Made by a program: the position numbers and the translations under genes. A model generated the notes under the pieces. It searched no databases, had not been told where the DNA came from, and worked only from the letters and a program-made list of their open reading frames with translations. Positions 6,664-14,892 of a stretch of 41,753 bases of DNA are shown piece by piece. The stretch is from Rhodospirillales bacterium 69-11 (lineage in GTDB: Bacteria > Pseudomonadota > Alphaproteobacteria > Acetobacterales > Acetobacteraceae), in assembly GCA_001898425.1 (NCBI GenBank), contig MKTV01000056.1, positions 1 through 41,753 on the forward strand, given 5' to 3'. The first letter of the stretch is position 1; each line of letters starts with the position of its first letter.

Positions 6664-8597
6664 AACCCGAAGGCGACGCGGCGCGTGTTGCCGCGGCGCA
6701 GGTTGCGGTAGCGGGCGAGCGCCAGCAGCGGGAAATACAGCCGATACCCGTGGTAGCGCAGGTAGAACACGCGCGGGAAACCCACGGCCGTATACGGCAG
6801 TTCGTTCCATTCCCCGTCGGTGCGTTGGGTCGCGGACAGATGGGCGATACCGCGCGCGACGGCCGGGTTCTCCGCCTCGCCCGCCGCCATCAGGCCGAGC
6901 AGCGCCCAGGCGGTCTGGGACGGTGTGCTCTCCTTGTAGCGGCCGTGCGCAGCGTTCGCGTAGCTCTCCTCGTCCTCGCCCCAGCCGCCATCCTCGCGCT
7001 GTACCGACAGCAGCCAGGCGACGGCGCGGCGCATCGCGGGATCCTCGGGCGGCACGCCGGCGGCGTTCAGCGCACAGAGCACCGACCACGTGCCGTAGAT
7101 GTAGTTGGTGCCCCAGCGGCCGAACCAGCTCCCGTCGGCCTCCTGCTCGCGTCGCAGATAGGCCAGCGCGCGGGCCATCACCGGATCGTCCGCCGCCATG
7201 CCGGTCTGCGCCAGGAATGACACGCAGCGCGCGGTCACGTCGGCCGTGGGCGGGTCGAGCAGCGCCCCATGGTCGGCGAACGGGATGTGGTTGAGGTGGT
7301 GGTGGGTGTTCTCGGGCTCGAACGCGCCCCAGCCGCCGTCCGACGACTGCATCCCGACGATCCACTCGCGCGCCCGGGCGATCGACTCGTCATGCGCCGG
7401 ATCGCCGTTGCGGTGCAGCAGCATGCCGACGACGGCCGTGTCGTCCACGTCCGGGTAATGCGCGTTCTCGTATTGGAAGGCCCAGCCCCCGGGACGCAGG
7501 CCCGGACGGCGCACCGCCCAATCGCCCACCGTCTCGGTGATCTGCTTGCCACGCAGCCAGTCGCAGGCGGGGCCGGTCGCGGCGCCCGCCTCCGCCATCG
7601 CGTGGCCGGCGAGGCCCGTGTCCCAAATCGGCGAGAGGCAGGGCTGGCAGTAGGCGCGGTCGTCCTGAACCACCAGCAGCTTACGCACGGCTTGCCAGGC
7701 GATCGCGGCATGCGGATGGTCCGGCGCGTAGCCCAGCGTGTCGAACATCATCACCGTGTTCGCCATCGCCGGATAGATCGCGCCCAGCCCGTCTTCCCCG
7801 TTCAACCGTTCGGTCACGAAGGCGACGGCCTTGGCGATCGCGCTCTCGCGTGGGCGGCGGGGGAACCAGGGATGGGCGGCGCGCAGCACCGTGTCGAGCT
7901 GCTTGAAGAACCGTCCCCAGGCGGACCGATAGGGACCACGGATCCAGTCCTTCACCTCAGCGGCCGGGGTGCGGAACAGTTCGGGCACGTGCACGTTGCG
8001 CGGATTGCGCGCGCGCGGCCGGAGCGCCATCAGCACCAGCAGCGGGACGATCACCGTGCGGGACCAGTACGACACCTTGGACAGGTGGAACGGAAACCAC
8101 AGCGGCAGGTGCATGATCTCGAGCGGCATGACCGGCACCGCCCGCCACGGCACCTCCCCATACAAGGCGAGCTGCGCGCGGGTGAACACGTTGGTCCGCT
8201 CCGCCCCGCCGGCCGCGAGGATCGCCTCCCGCGCGCGGCGCATGTGCGGTGCGTCCGGGTCGTCGCCGATCGCCTTCAGCGCGAAGTAGGCCTTCACGCT
8301 CGCCGAGATGTCGAACGCACCGTCATGGAATAGCGGCCAGCCGCCGTGCTCGCCCTGGATGGAGCGCAGGTAGACGCCGATCTTGGCTTCCAACGGTTCG
8401 TCGATCCGGTCGAGAAAATGCTCCAGCAGCACGTATTCCGCCGGGATCGTCGCATCCGCCTCGAGCTCGAAGACCCAGTGCCCGTCGGGGTTCTGCCGCT
8501 TCTCCAGCGCCGACTGCGCGCGCGTGATGGTCTCGACCAGCGTGTCGTCCGAGAGCGGCGGTTCGGATGCGGGGGCGAACGTCGTGTCCTTGGGCAT
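6660..8597 (-). CDS. shc: Squalene-hopene cyclase (645 aa)
   Basis: The enzyme cyclises squalene to hopene and hopanol, the committed step of hopanoid synthesis; it is a monotopic inner-membrane protein. The catalytic DVDD motif is at residues 383-386 (YPDVDDTAVV), and several QW repeats are visible (QNPDGHWVFE, QGEHGGWPLF, QSSDGGWGAFE, QEADGSWFGRWG, QREDGGWGED). Two alpha-barrel domains of normal length are present with no gap. The ATG at 8597 follows the stop of hpnE by about 20 bases, and the stop overlaps the proposed start of hpnG. Nothing suggests loss of function. Confidence 0.97.
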   Translation of the reverse strand: MPKDTTFAPASEPPLSDDTLVETITRAQSALEKRQNPDGHWVFELEADATIPAEYVLLEHFLDRIDEPLEAKIGVYLRSIQGEHGGWPLFHDGAFDISASVKAYFALKAIGDDPDAPHMRRAREAILAAGGAERTNVFTRAQLALYGEVPWRAVPVMPLEIMHLPLWFPFHLSKVSYWSRTVIVPLLVLMALRPRARNPRNVHVPELFRTPAAEVKDWIRGPYRSAWGRFFKQLDTVLRAAHPWFPRRPRESAIAKAVAFVTERLNGEDGLGAIYPAMANTVMMFDTLGYAPDHPHAAIAWQAVRKLLVVQDDRAYCQPCLSPIWDTGLAGHAMAEAGAATGPACDWLRGKQITETVGDWAVRRPGLRPGGWAFQYENAHYPDVDDTAVVGMLLHRNGDPAHDESIARAREWIVGMQSSDGGWGAFEPENTHHHLNHIPFADHGALLDPPTADVTARCVSFLAQTGMAADDPVMARALAYLRREQEADGSWFGRWGTNYIYGTWSVLCALNAAGVPPEDPAMRRAVAWLLSVQREDGGWGEDEESYANAAHGRYKESTPSQTAWALLGLMAAGEAENPAVARGIAHLSATQRTDGEWNELPYTAVGFPRVFYLRYHGYRLYFPLLALARYRNLRRGNTRRVAFGF

Positions 8598-8617
8598 CGG
8601 AAGGTCCGGGGCGGCTG

Positions 8618-9883
8618 TCAGCCGGCGCGCAGGAGGTCCGCGGCCGTTCGGCCGGACCTGATGGCACCTTCGATCGTGGCCGGCAACCCGGTTGCCGTCC
8701 AGTCGCCGGCCAGCACGAGGTTCGCGAGGTCGGTGCGGGCACCCGGCCGGCGCGCCTCCTGCGCGGCGGTGGCCGCGAAGGTCGCGCGCTTCTCCTTGAG
8801 CACGCGATAGGCGGGCAGCGGCGCCTTCGTTCCGAGCGCGGCGGCGATATCGGCCCAGACTTTCTCGGCGAGCTGTTCGGCGGGCATGTCGAGCATCAGG
8901 TTGGCCGCGCTGATGGTTACGGACACGTGGTCGGCCTTGCGGAAGATCCATTCCGCCGTGCCCGACAGCACCCCGACCAGACCCGCTTCCTGCAGCGCCC
9001 CGGCCGGATCGCCCGCGGCATCGGCCACGTGGCGGAAATGCAGGTTGATGATCGCTTCGAACGCGTTGGGCGCGACGAGGCCGGGCAGCAGGTCCGCGGC
9101 GACCCAGGGGGGCACCGCCAGCACGACCGCATCGTCCGGCTGCAAGGCGATCGGCCCCTCGGGGCCGCGCAGCGCGGCCACCCGTCCGCCGGCAATCTCG
9201 AGCGCTGCGATGCGGTGGCCGAAGCGGATGTCCGCGCCCCGGCGGCGCAGCAGGTCGAGCGCCGGATCGACCAGTGCTTCCGACAGCCCGCCGATCGGGT
9301 AGCGCGGCAGGCAGGCGGCCCCGCCGCGCATCATCGTCTCCCGGATCACCGCCCCCAGCAGCCGCGCGAGCCCCACCTGCGGGCGGGTGTTGAGCGCCGC
9401 GATCGCGAGTGGCTCTACGAGCCGCCAGTAGAGACGCCCGCGCCGCATCGCCTCGGCGACCGGCGTGTCGTCGTCGATCCGGGGAAAGGCGAGCAGGGCG
9501 GCATAGTCCGTGAGTCGGGTGTCCGGCACCCGGCGGCGGGGGGAGAGGATCCACCACGGCACGCGCCCGCGGTTCATGCGCAGCGACCAGCGCTCCCCGG
9601 TCTTGCGGTCGAAGAACGGGAAGATCGGGGCGTTCGGCCCATGCAGCCGGTCGCTCGCTCCGATCGTCGCGAGATAGCTGGCCGCGGCGTGGTTGCCCGA
9701 CAGCAGCAGATGGTTGCCGTTGTCGATGCGCAGGTCGAGCGCGCGGTCGTGATAGGACCTGCACCGCCCACCCGCCGCAGGTCCGGCCTCGTACACCGTG
9801 ACCGCGCGCCCGTCGCGTTCGGTCAGCGCGAGCGCGGCGGACAGGCCGGCGAGCCCGCCACCGACCACATGCACGTGACTCAT
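8618..9883 (-). CDS. hpnE: Hydroxysqualene dehydroxylase HpnE (421 aa)
   Basis: This FAD-dependent amine-oxidase-fold enzyme reduces hydroxysqualene to squalene, the last step of the HpnC/HpnD/HpnE route. The N-terminal dinucleotide-binding motif VVGGGLAGLSAALAL and the following acidic end of strand two (VYEAGPAAGGRCRSY) are clear. Family-typical segments include DNGNHLLLSGN and the C-terminal NLVLAGDWTATGLPATIEGA. Length is normal. It is the first gene of hpnE-shc-hpnG, transcribed from the 9884-10225 gap. hpnC and hpnD, usually just upstream, are not in this window, so the precursor steps must be encoded elsewhere. Confidence 0.93.
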   Translation of the reverse strand: MSHVHVVGGGLAGLSAALALTERDGRAVTVYEAGPAAGGRCRSYHDRALDLRIDNGNHLLLSGNHAAASYLATIGASDRLHGPNAPIFPFFDRKTGERWSLRMNRGRVPWWILSPRRRVPDTRLTDYAALLAFPRIDDDTPVAEAMRRGRLYWRLVEPLAIAALNTRPQVGLARLLGAVIRETMMRGGAACLPRYPIGGLSEALVDPALDLLRRRGADIRFGHRIAALEIAGGRVAALRGPEGPIALQPDDAVVLAVPPWVAADLLPGLVAPNAFEAIINLHFRHVADAAGDPAGALQEAGLVGVLSGTAEWIFRKADHVSVTISAANLMLDMPAEQLAEKVWADIAAALGTKAPLPAYRVLKEKRATFAATAAQEARRPGARTDLANLVLAGDWTATGLPATIEGAIRSGRTAADLLRAG

Positions 9884-10225
9884 CGGGCCTGGCTCATGCG
9901 GGACGGGGTCATGTACGGCGGCTTGTGCACGGAAGGCCGCCGCACGGCAACCGCGGAGACCGCCGTCAGGGGCGGCGCGAAAAAAGAGGAGCGCACCCCT
10001 TTCCGGAAGGATGCGCCCCTTTGCGAAGTTTGTAACAGTCGCTTGGATGGTAGCATGCGTCCAGAAGCATCGGAAGCCTGAATTGACTCTTGTCAATGTC
10101 GGGCCGCTGGCGCTCGGCTTCGCGCATGCGCCGCGCGCACGGTCGCCGTCCCGCCGACCCTCCGCGTGAGACCTTGCCGCCAGGCAGCACGCGCGACGGC
10201 CTGCCCGCACGCCGTTCGGCCACGG
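9884..10225. promoter_or_regulatory. Gap upstream of hpnE containing repeats and a palindrome
   Basis: There is no gene in these 342 bases. Two similar direct motifs, GCGCACCCCTTT and TGCGCCCCTTT, lie about 25 bases apart near 9993-10014. A perfect inverted repeat, ATTGAC-TCTT-GTCAAT, is at 10082-10097; read on the minus strand it contains a consensus-like -35 (TTGACA) directed toward hpnE, but no convincing -10 follows at the right distance. This is a plausible control region for the hopanoid operon, without firm promoter assignment. Confidence 0.35.
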
Positions 10226-10648
10226 TCAGAGCAGGCACAGGCTCCGCAACGCGCTGCGCAGGGCGGGCGGCAGGTCGCCTTCGCCGATCGCGGGCGGCAG
10301 TTCGTCGAGATCCACTGGCGCATCGTCCGCGGCCAGATAGCGCCAGCCCTGGAAGGGCTTGGTGGGGCGTGCTGCCACCTGCACGAGCGCGGGGTCCAGG
10401 ATCAGGGCGGTGCAGGCGGACCCATCGCTCCACTGGTCCTCGACGATGTCGAGCAGTCGCTGCCGCACCAGCGTCGCGCCCGCGATCACCCAATAGAGCG
10501 AGCCGCCCTGCAGGATCTCCTCCCGCCGACGCGGAAAGGCGCGCGTGCGGTGGCGAAGGGGCGGGTCGCTGCGCAGCCGCTCCGCCTGCATCTGGCGGAG
10601 ATGCTCGATGTCGCGGATTCCCACCGCCAGTTTGGTCAGGTGCACCAT
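10226..10648 (-). CDS. DUF1489 family protein (140 aa)
   Basis: The protein begins MVHLTKLAVGIRDIEHLRQM and continues with RTRAFPRRREEILQGGSLYW, VRQRLLDI and LILDPALVQVAARPTKPFQGWRYL; this order is the DUF1489 pattern known from alphaproteobacteria. It is cytoplasmic with no signal or membrane segment. The function of the family is unknown. The ATG at 10648 is chosen because the conserved block begins there; a much longer frame upstream has no family character. Its neighbours are the hopanoid operon downstream and a divergent esterase upstream. Confidence 0.85.
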   Translation of the reverse strand: MVHLTKLAVGIRDIEHLRQMQAERLRSDPPLRHRTRAFPRRREEILQGGSLYWVIAGATLVRQRLLDIVEDQWSDGSACTALILDPALVQVAARPTKPFQGWRYLAADDAPVDLDELPPAIGEGDLPPALRSALRSLCLL

Positions 10649-10802
10649 GCCGACTCGGTCCCGAACGCGATCGTAACCCGCATCATGCCCCGCCGGCGGT
10701 CGCGGCGCGAGGCCGACCCGAGAGCATCCCGCGCCTCTCGGTTGAAGCTCATGCTGCACCGCAGCATATGGAGGTCGTGACAACGCAGAGAGGCGGCCCG
10801 GC

Positions 10803-11786
10803 ATGAAGTGGTCGCGCAACTTGAATACCCTCCGCCGGGGCGTCCGGCTCGCCACGCGCATCGCGCGCGCTGAACTCGGGCTCAGCCCGCCGCCGCCCGC
10901 CCAGCCACGGCGCGCGGGCACGTCGGTCCAGGAGATCGCCGCGTTCGGCCGCAATCCGGGGCGGCTGCGGATGCTCGTGCACCTGCCGAAGGCGGGTGTG
11001 TCGCCGGGACAGCCGCTGATCGTGGTCCTGCATGGCTGCGGACAGGAGGCCCTCGGCTTCGCCGCCGCCGCGGGATGGACCGCGCTGTCCGACCGGCTGG
11101 GCGTCCCGCTCGTGCTGCCGGTGCAGAGCGACTTCAACCATCAGCATCGCTGCTTCCGCTGGTTCCAGCCGGCGCATACGGCGCGGGGGCAGGGGGAGGC
11201 GGAGTCGATCGCGGAGATGGTGACCACGGCCCTCGCGCGCTTCGGCGGGGATCCACGCCGGGTGTTCGTGGTGGGGCTGTCGGCCGGGGGCGCTATGGCG
11301 GCCGCGCTGCTCGCCGCCTATCCGGATCTGTTCGCGGCCGGCGCCGCGGTCGCCGGATTGCCGGTCGGCGCCGCGCACTCGCCGATGCAGGCCTTGGCGC
11401 GGATGGCCCATGCCGGGCCGGACCAGGCACCCGCCGCCTGGGCCGAGGCGGTACGGGCCGTCGCCCCACCGACCCATGCGGGTCCGTGGCCGCGCCTGTC
11501 CATCTGGCAGGGCGGCGCGGATACCGTGGTGGATCCCGCGAATGCGGATCTGCTCGCGCTGCAATGGCGGGCGCTGTTCGGCCTGCCCGACACACCGACC
11601 ACGGATGTGAGCCGCGGCCCGATCCGTTGCCGCCGCTGGGGCCCGGCGGCAACGCCCTCGGTCGAGCTCTGGACGATCCCCAGCCTCGCGCACGGGTACC
11701 CGATCGCCCAGGGCCGGGGCGCGCCCTTCGTGCCGCTGGCGGGGGTGGCCGCCACGACGGAGATCGCCGCGTTCTGGGGGCTGTGA
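10803..11786 (+). CDS. PHB depolymerase-family esterase (327 aa)
   Basis: This is an alpha/beta hydrolase of the poly(3-hydroxybutyrate) depolymerase / feruloyl esterase type. The oxyanion-hole motif VVLHGCGQ is at about residues 75-81, the nucleophile S160 lies in GLSAGG, a likely acid D in WQGGADTVV, and the His in SLAHGYPI. An aromatic segment NHQHRCFRWF, typical of the family, precedes the nucleophile. The N-terminus is basic and lacks a clear signal peptide, so cytoplasmic action on short-chain or intracellular polyester is possible. The substrate is unproven. Confidence 0.85.
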   Translation: MKWSRNLNTLRRGVRLATRIARAELGLSPPPPAQPRRAGTSVQEIAAFGRNPGRLRMLVHLPKAGVSPGQPLIVVLHGCGQEALGFAAAAGWTALSDRLGVPLVLPVQSDFNHQHRCFRWFQPAHTARGQGEAESIAEMVTTALARFGGDPRRVFVVGLSAGGAMAAALLAAYPDLFAAGAAVAGLPVGAAHSPMQALARMAHAGPDQAPAAWAEAVRAVAPPTHAGPWPRLSIWQGGADTVVDPANADLLALQWRALFGLPDTPTTDVSRGPIRCRRWGPAATPSVELWTIPSLAHGYPIAQGRGAPFVPLAGVAATTEIAAFWGL

Positions 11787-11868
11787 CCGCTCGACCGGCT
11801 TGAAAGCGCGGCCGTCACCGTCGCCGGCCGGCTGGCAGGGTGCCGGAGCGCGGGGCCGCGAGGCGGGC

Positions 11869-12210
11869 CTAGGGGACCAGCTTGGCCTCGAAGGGCGGGA
11901 GCAGGTCGCGGGACTCGAATTCCAGCACCCACAGGTCCGGGTCGAACCGGACCTGCCGCGCGACATAGGCGTCGGCGGCCTCCTGGTCCACGGGACCGGG
12001 GCCGGTTCCACGCATCCAGGCGAGTTCGCCCTCGGCGGAGCGCATCTGCGACAGCACGCTGACACCCTCCCGCCCGCGCAGCACCACCAGCACGCCGCCC
12101 GCATCCGGGTCGCCCTTGCGCAGCACCATGCCCGGCCTTCCGTCCTGGTCGCCGAGACGCAGGGCCATGCTGACCCACAGTCCGGCCTTCACGCGTGGGG
12201 TTCCGCTCAT
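11869..12210 (-). CDS. DUF1491 family protein (113 aa)
   Basis: The sequence follows the DUF1491 pattern: VKAGLWVSMALRL, MVLRKGDPDAGGVLVVLRG, SVLSQMRSAEGELAWMRGTG and DAYVARQVRFDPDLWVLEFE. It is a small, soluble protein of unknown function found mainly in alphaproteobacteria. It lies 25 bases downstream of an SDR gene on the same strand and may be the last gene of that operon. No unusual feature. Confidence 0.88.
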   Translation of the reverse strand: MSGTPRVKAGLWVSMALRLGDQDGRPGMVLRKGDPDAGGVLVVLRGREGVSVLSQMRSAEGELAWMRGTGPGPVDQEAADAYVARQVRFDPDLWVLEFESRDLLPPFEAKLVP

Positions 12211-12235
12211 GCCGGTGTCCTCTTCCTCAGGCCTG

Positions 12236-13039
12236 TCATGGCAGCGCCAGCCCGCCGCCGTCGAGCGGCAGCGCGTGGCCGGTCAGGCTCCGCGTGTCCG
12301 GCCGCAGCAACCAGGCGACGGTATCCGCCACCTCCTCGGGCGCGATGATCCGGCCGGTTGGCAGGCCGGCACCGGCCTGTTCGGGGGTGATGCCGAGTTC
12401 CCGGAAGCGCTGTCGGGCCATGTCCGTGTCCACCCAGCCGGGGCAGATCGCGTTCACCGTGATGCCGCGCGGCGCCAGCGCCAAGGCGAGCGCGCGGGTG
12501 AAGCCGACCACGCCATGCTTGGCGGCGCAGTAGGCCGTCTGGTCCGGCACGCCGCGCAGCCCCAGGATCGAGGCGATGGTGACGATCCGCCCGGTCCGGT
12601 CGGGCAGCAGCGGCAGGGCCGCCTTGCAGCAATGATAGGTGCCATGGAGGTTGCTGCCGACGATCGCATGCCAGAGCGTGTCGTCCCCGGTCAGGTCGTT
12701 GGCCCCGGCGATCCCCGCGCAGGTCACCAGGGCATCCAGCCGCCCGAACCGGTCGCGGATGGTCGCGAACAGGGCGGCCACCGAGGCCGCCTCGGCGACG
12801 TCGCACGCGAGGAACACGGGCCCCGACTCCCCCCCTCCCCTTGCGGGAGGGGGCTGGGGGGAGGGGGCGGTCGGGGCTGAGCCGCGAACCTCCGCCGGCA
12901 CCCTCCCCCCAGCCCCCTCCCGCAAGGGGAGGGGGGGTGTTCGAGCGCAGGTCACCACCTGCCAGCCGTCAGCGGACAACCGGTCGGCGACGGCAGCGCC
13001 GATCCCGCGCGTACCGCCCGTAACCAGGGCCACTCTCAT
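12236..13039 (-). CDS. Short-chain dehydrogenase/reductase with an in-frame repeat insertion (267 aa)
   Basis: This is a Rossmann-fold oxidoreductase of the FabG-like type. The cofactor motif TGGTRGIG is at residues 8-15, the active-site Ser in ASILG, and the Tyr/Lys pair in YCAAK; the usual NNAG is replaced by TCAG. Between strand two (VVTCAR) and strand three (FLACDVAEA) there are about 39 extra residues rich in Pro, Gly and Arg, encoded by a perfect 37-bp inverted repeat with a 35-bp loop. Removing them gives a normal length of about 228. The frame is intact, and the insertion falls in a loop, so activity may survive. The start at 13039 is 10 bases after the preceding SDR, so the two are co-transcribed. 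Substrate is unknown. Confidence 0.88.
   Translation of the reverse strand: MRVALVTGGTRGIGAAVADRLSADGWQVVTCARTPPLPLREGAGGRVPAEVRGSAPTAPSPQPPPARGGGESGPVFLACDVAEAASVAALFATIRDRFGRLDALVTCAGIAGANDLTGDDTLWHAIVGSNLHGTYHCCKAALPLLPDRTGRIVTIASILGLRGVPDQTAYCAAKHGVVGFTRALALALAPRGITVNAICPGWVDTDMARQRFRELGITPEQAGAGLPTGRIIAPEEVADTVAWLLRPDTRSLTGHALPLDGGGLALP
12829..12937. repeat. Perfect inverted repeat inside an SDR gene
   Basis: A 37-bp arm at 12829-12865 (C-rich start, then TTGCGGGAGGGGGCTGGG) is exactly complementary to 12901-12937, around a 35-bp loop. It belongs to the CCCTCTCCCGCGAGG-like palindrome group common between genes, but here lies in frame within coding sequence, adding a segment reading LPLREGAGG and then PSPQPPPARGG to the protein. 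Confidence 0.92.
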
Positions 13040-13049
13040 GCCGTGACCC

Positions 13050-13790
13050 TCACTGGGCCGTGCCGCCGCCATCCACCGGCAGCACCACCCCGGTGATGAA
13101 CGACGCCGCGTCGGAGGCCAGGAAGGCCACCACCGCCGCGATTTCCTCGGGCCGCGCGAAGCGGCCCAGCGGCACGCCGGCGCGGTAGAACTCGGCGGAG
13201 GAGGTGGGGAAGCGCTCCGGATAACGGTCCGCGAGCCCGCGGATCACGTCTCCCAGCATCGCCGTGTCGGTGCTGCCGGGCGCGATGCAGTTCACGCGGA
13301 TGCCGCTCTCCGCCCAGTCCAGCGCCGCGCTCCGGGACAGCTGCGCGATCGCCGCCTTGCTCGCGCCATAGGCGGCGCTGACCCGCTTGCCGATCAGCGC
13401 CTGGTCGGAGGCGATGTTGACCACCGCGCCGCGCCCGCGCGCCGCCATTCCAGGCAGGACCGCCCGCATCGTGGCGTAGGCGGCGAGGAAGTTGACGCGC
13501 ATCACCCGTTCGACCTCGGCGAGGGAGGTCTCGGTGATGCTGCCCAGCACCGTCACGCCGGCATTGTTCACCAGGATGTCGAACGGCCCGCGCGCCTCGA
13601 CCAGGCCCTGCAGCCGCTGCTCCAGCGTAGTGGTGTCCGACAGGTCGAAATCGGGCAGGTCGAGGCCGATCACCTCCACCCCATCGGTCGCCAGCACGCC
13701 GGCGATGGCGGCGCCGATCCCGCCGCGATGGCCCGTGACCAGGGCGCGCCGCCCGCTCAGCCCGTATCGAATCCCACCGCTCGCCTGCAT
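13050..13790 (-). CDS. Short-chain dehydrogenase/reductase (246 aa)
   Basis: This is a classical SDR with TGHRGGIG for NAD(P) binding, NNAG, active-site Ser in NIASDQ, and YGASK. The family-typical end LPVDGGGTAQ is present. An aspartate follows strand two (GLDLPDFDLSD), favouring NAD(H). The ATG at 13790 has GGAGG upstream at normal spacing; a longer frame beyond it is not supported. It is first in an operon with the repeat-containing SDR and DUF1491. It diverges from an ABC importer gene 74 bases away. The substrate is not apparent. Confidence 0.92.
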   Translation of the reverse strand: MQASGGIRYGLSGRRALVTGHRGGIGAAIAGVLATDGVEVIGLDLPDFDLSDTTTLEQRLQGLVEARGPFDILVNNAGVTVLGSITETSLAEVERVMRVNFLAAYATMRAVLPGMAARGRGAVVNIASDQALIGKRVSAAYGASKAAIAQLSRSAALDWAESGIRVNCIAPGSTDTAMLGDVIRGLADRYPERFPTSSAEFYRAGVPLGRFARPEEIAAVVAFLASDAASFITGVVLPVDGGGTAQ

Positions 13791-13864
13791 CTTGCCTCCG
13801 TACCGTTCGATGCCATTCTGCAGGCCTCGGCCGACCAGCATTCCAGACGGATGGGGAGACGTCC

Positions 13865-14842
13865 ATGCACCGCTTCGCCGCCTTCCTCGCCTTATGGCTG
13901 TGCGCAGTAACGGCACAGGCCGCCGATCGGATCAGTTTCGGGCTCGATTGGAAGGCCGAGGCGGAATACGGCGGCTACTACCAGGCGCTAGCGACCGGGA
14001 TCTATGCGAAACACGGGCTGGACGTGACGATCCGGCAGGGTGGTCCGCAGGTGAACCACACCCAGCTCCTGCTCGCGGGGCGGCTCGACTTCAACATCTG
14101 CTCGAATTCCTTCCTCGCCCTGAACTTCGTCAAGGAGAAGATCCCGTTCCGTACCGTCGCGTCGATGTTCCAGAAGGATCCGTCGGTGCTGATCGCGCAT
14201 CCCGGCCAGGGCAACGACAGCTTCGAAGCGCTGAAGGGCAAGCCGATCATGATCAGCGGCGATACGCGCGTCGGCTGGTGGAACTTCCTGCGCGCCAAGT
14301 TCGGCTACAGCGACAGCCAGATCCGGCCCTACACGTTCAACCTGGCGCCGTTCCTCGCCGACAAGAAGGCGATCCAGCAGGGATTCCTCGGGTCGGAGCC
14401 GTTCTCCATCAAGCAGGCGGCGGGGTTCGACCCGGTGGTGATGCTGGTCGCCGATGCCGGGTTCAAGGGATATGCGAGCCTGATCGCGACCTCGGACAAG
14501 ATGATCGCGCAGCAGCCCGACCTGGTGCAGCGCTTCGTGAATGCTTCGATCGAGGGGTGGTACTCCTACCTGGAGGGTGACCCGGCGCCGGCCAACGCCC
14601 TCATCAAGAAGGAGAACCCGGAGATGACGGATGCGGTGATCGCCTACGGGCGGGACGCGCTGAAGAAGAACGGCATCCTGACCTCGGGCGATGCGGCGAA
14701 GGAGGGGATCGGCGCCATGACCGCCGCGCGCTGGCAGGCGTTCTACGACGCGACGAAGTCCGAGGGCCTGTATCCGCCCGGTCTCGACGTCGGTCAGGCC
14801 TATACGCTGCAGTTCGTGAACAAGCGCGTCGGCCTGCATTGA
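13865..14842 (+). CDS. ABC transporter substrate-binding protein, NMT1/THI5-like (325 aa)
   Basis: A Sec signal peptide (MHRFAAFLALWLCAVTAQA, cut near residue 20) precedes a periplasmic binding protein of the NMT1/SsuA/ThiY group. The early ISFGLDWKAEAEYGGYYQAL matches the pattern of pyrimidine-precursor binding proteins (LDW-P---H-G-Y-A), followed by GLDVTIRQGGPQVNHTQLLLAGRLDF. It delivers ligand to the permease at 16112. The ligand may be a thiamine-pyrimidine-like or other small heteroaromatic compound, but this is inference. No riboswitch is visible upstream in the short 74-base gap. A repeat array separates it from the ATPase gene. Confidence 0.88.
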   Translation: MHRFAAFLALWLCAVTAQAADRISFGLDWKAEAEYGGYYQALATGIYAKHGLDVTIRQGGPQVNHTQLLLAGRLDFNICSNSFLALNFVKEKIPFRTVASMFQKDPSVLIAHPGQGNDSFEALKGKPIMISGDTRVGWWNFLRAKFGYSDSQIRPYTFNLAPFLADKKAIQQGFLGSEPFSIKQAAGFDPVVMLVADAGFKGYASLIATSDKMIAQQPDLVQRFVNASIEGWYSYLEGDPAPANALIKKENPEMTDAVIAYGRDALKKNGILTSGDAAKEGIGAMTAARWQAFYDATKSEGLYPPGLDVGQAYTLQFVNKRVGLH

Positions 14843-14892
14843 CCTGCGTGCTCGCCCTTCCTCCCCTCGCGGGAGGGGGCCAGTTGGAGGGG

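Noticed and set aside
5780-7294. Long plus-strand frame of about 500 residues opposite hpnG and shc
   Set aside because: It is arginine/proline-rich antisense of clearly recognised genes and has no family character.
8618-10210. A longer version of hpnE starting at 10210
   Set aside because: The FAD-binding start is at 9883; the added N-terminal part has no relation to the family and covers the promoter region.
13791-13864. TPP riboswitch before the NMT1-like binding protein
   Set aside because: The 74-base gap is too short, and no CTGAGA-type core is present.
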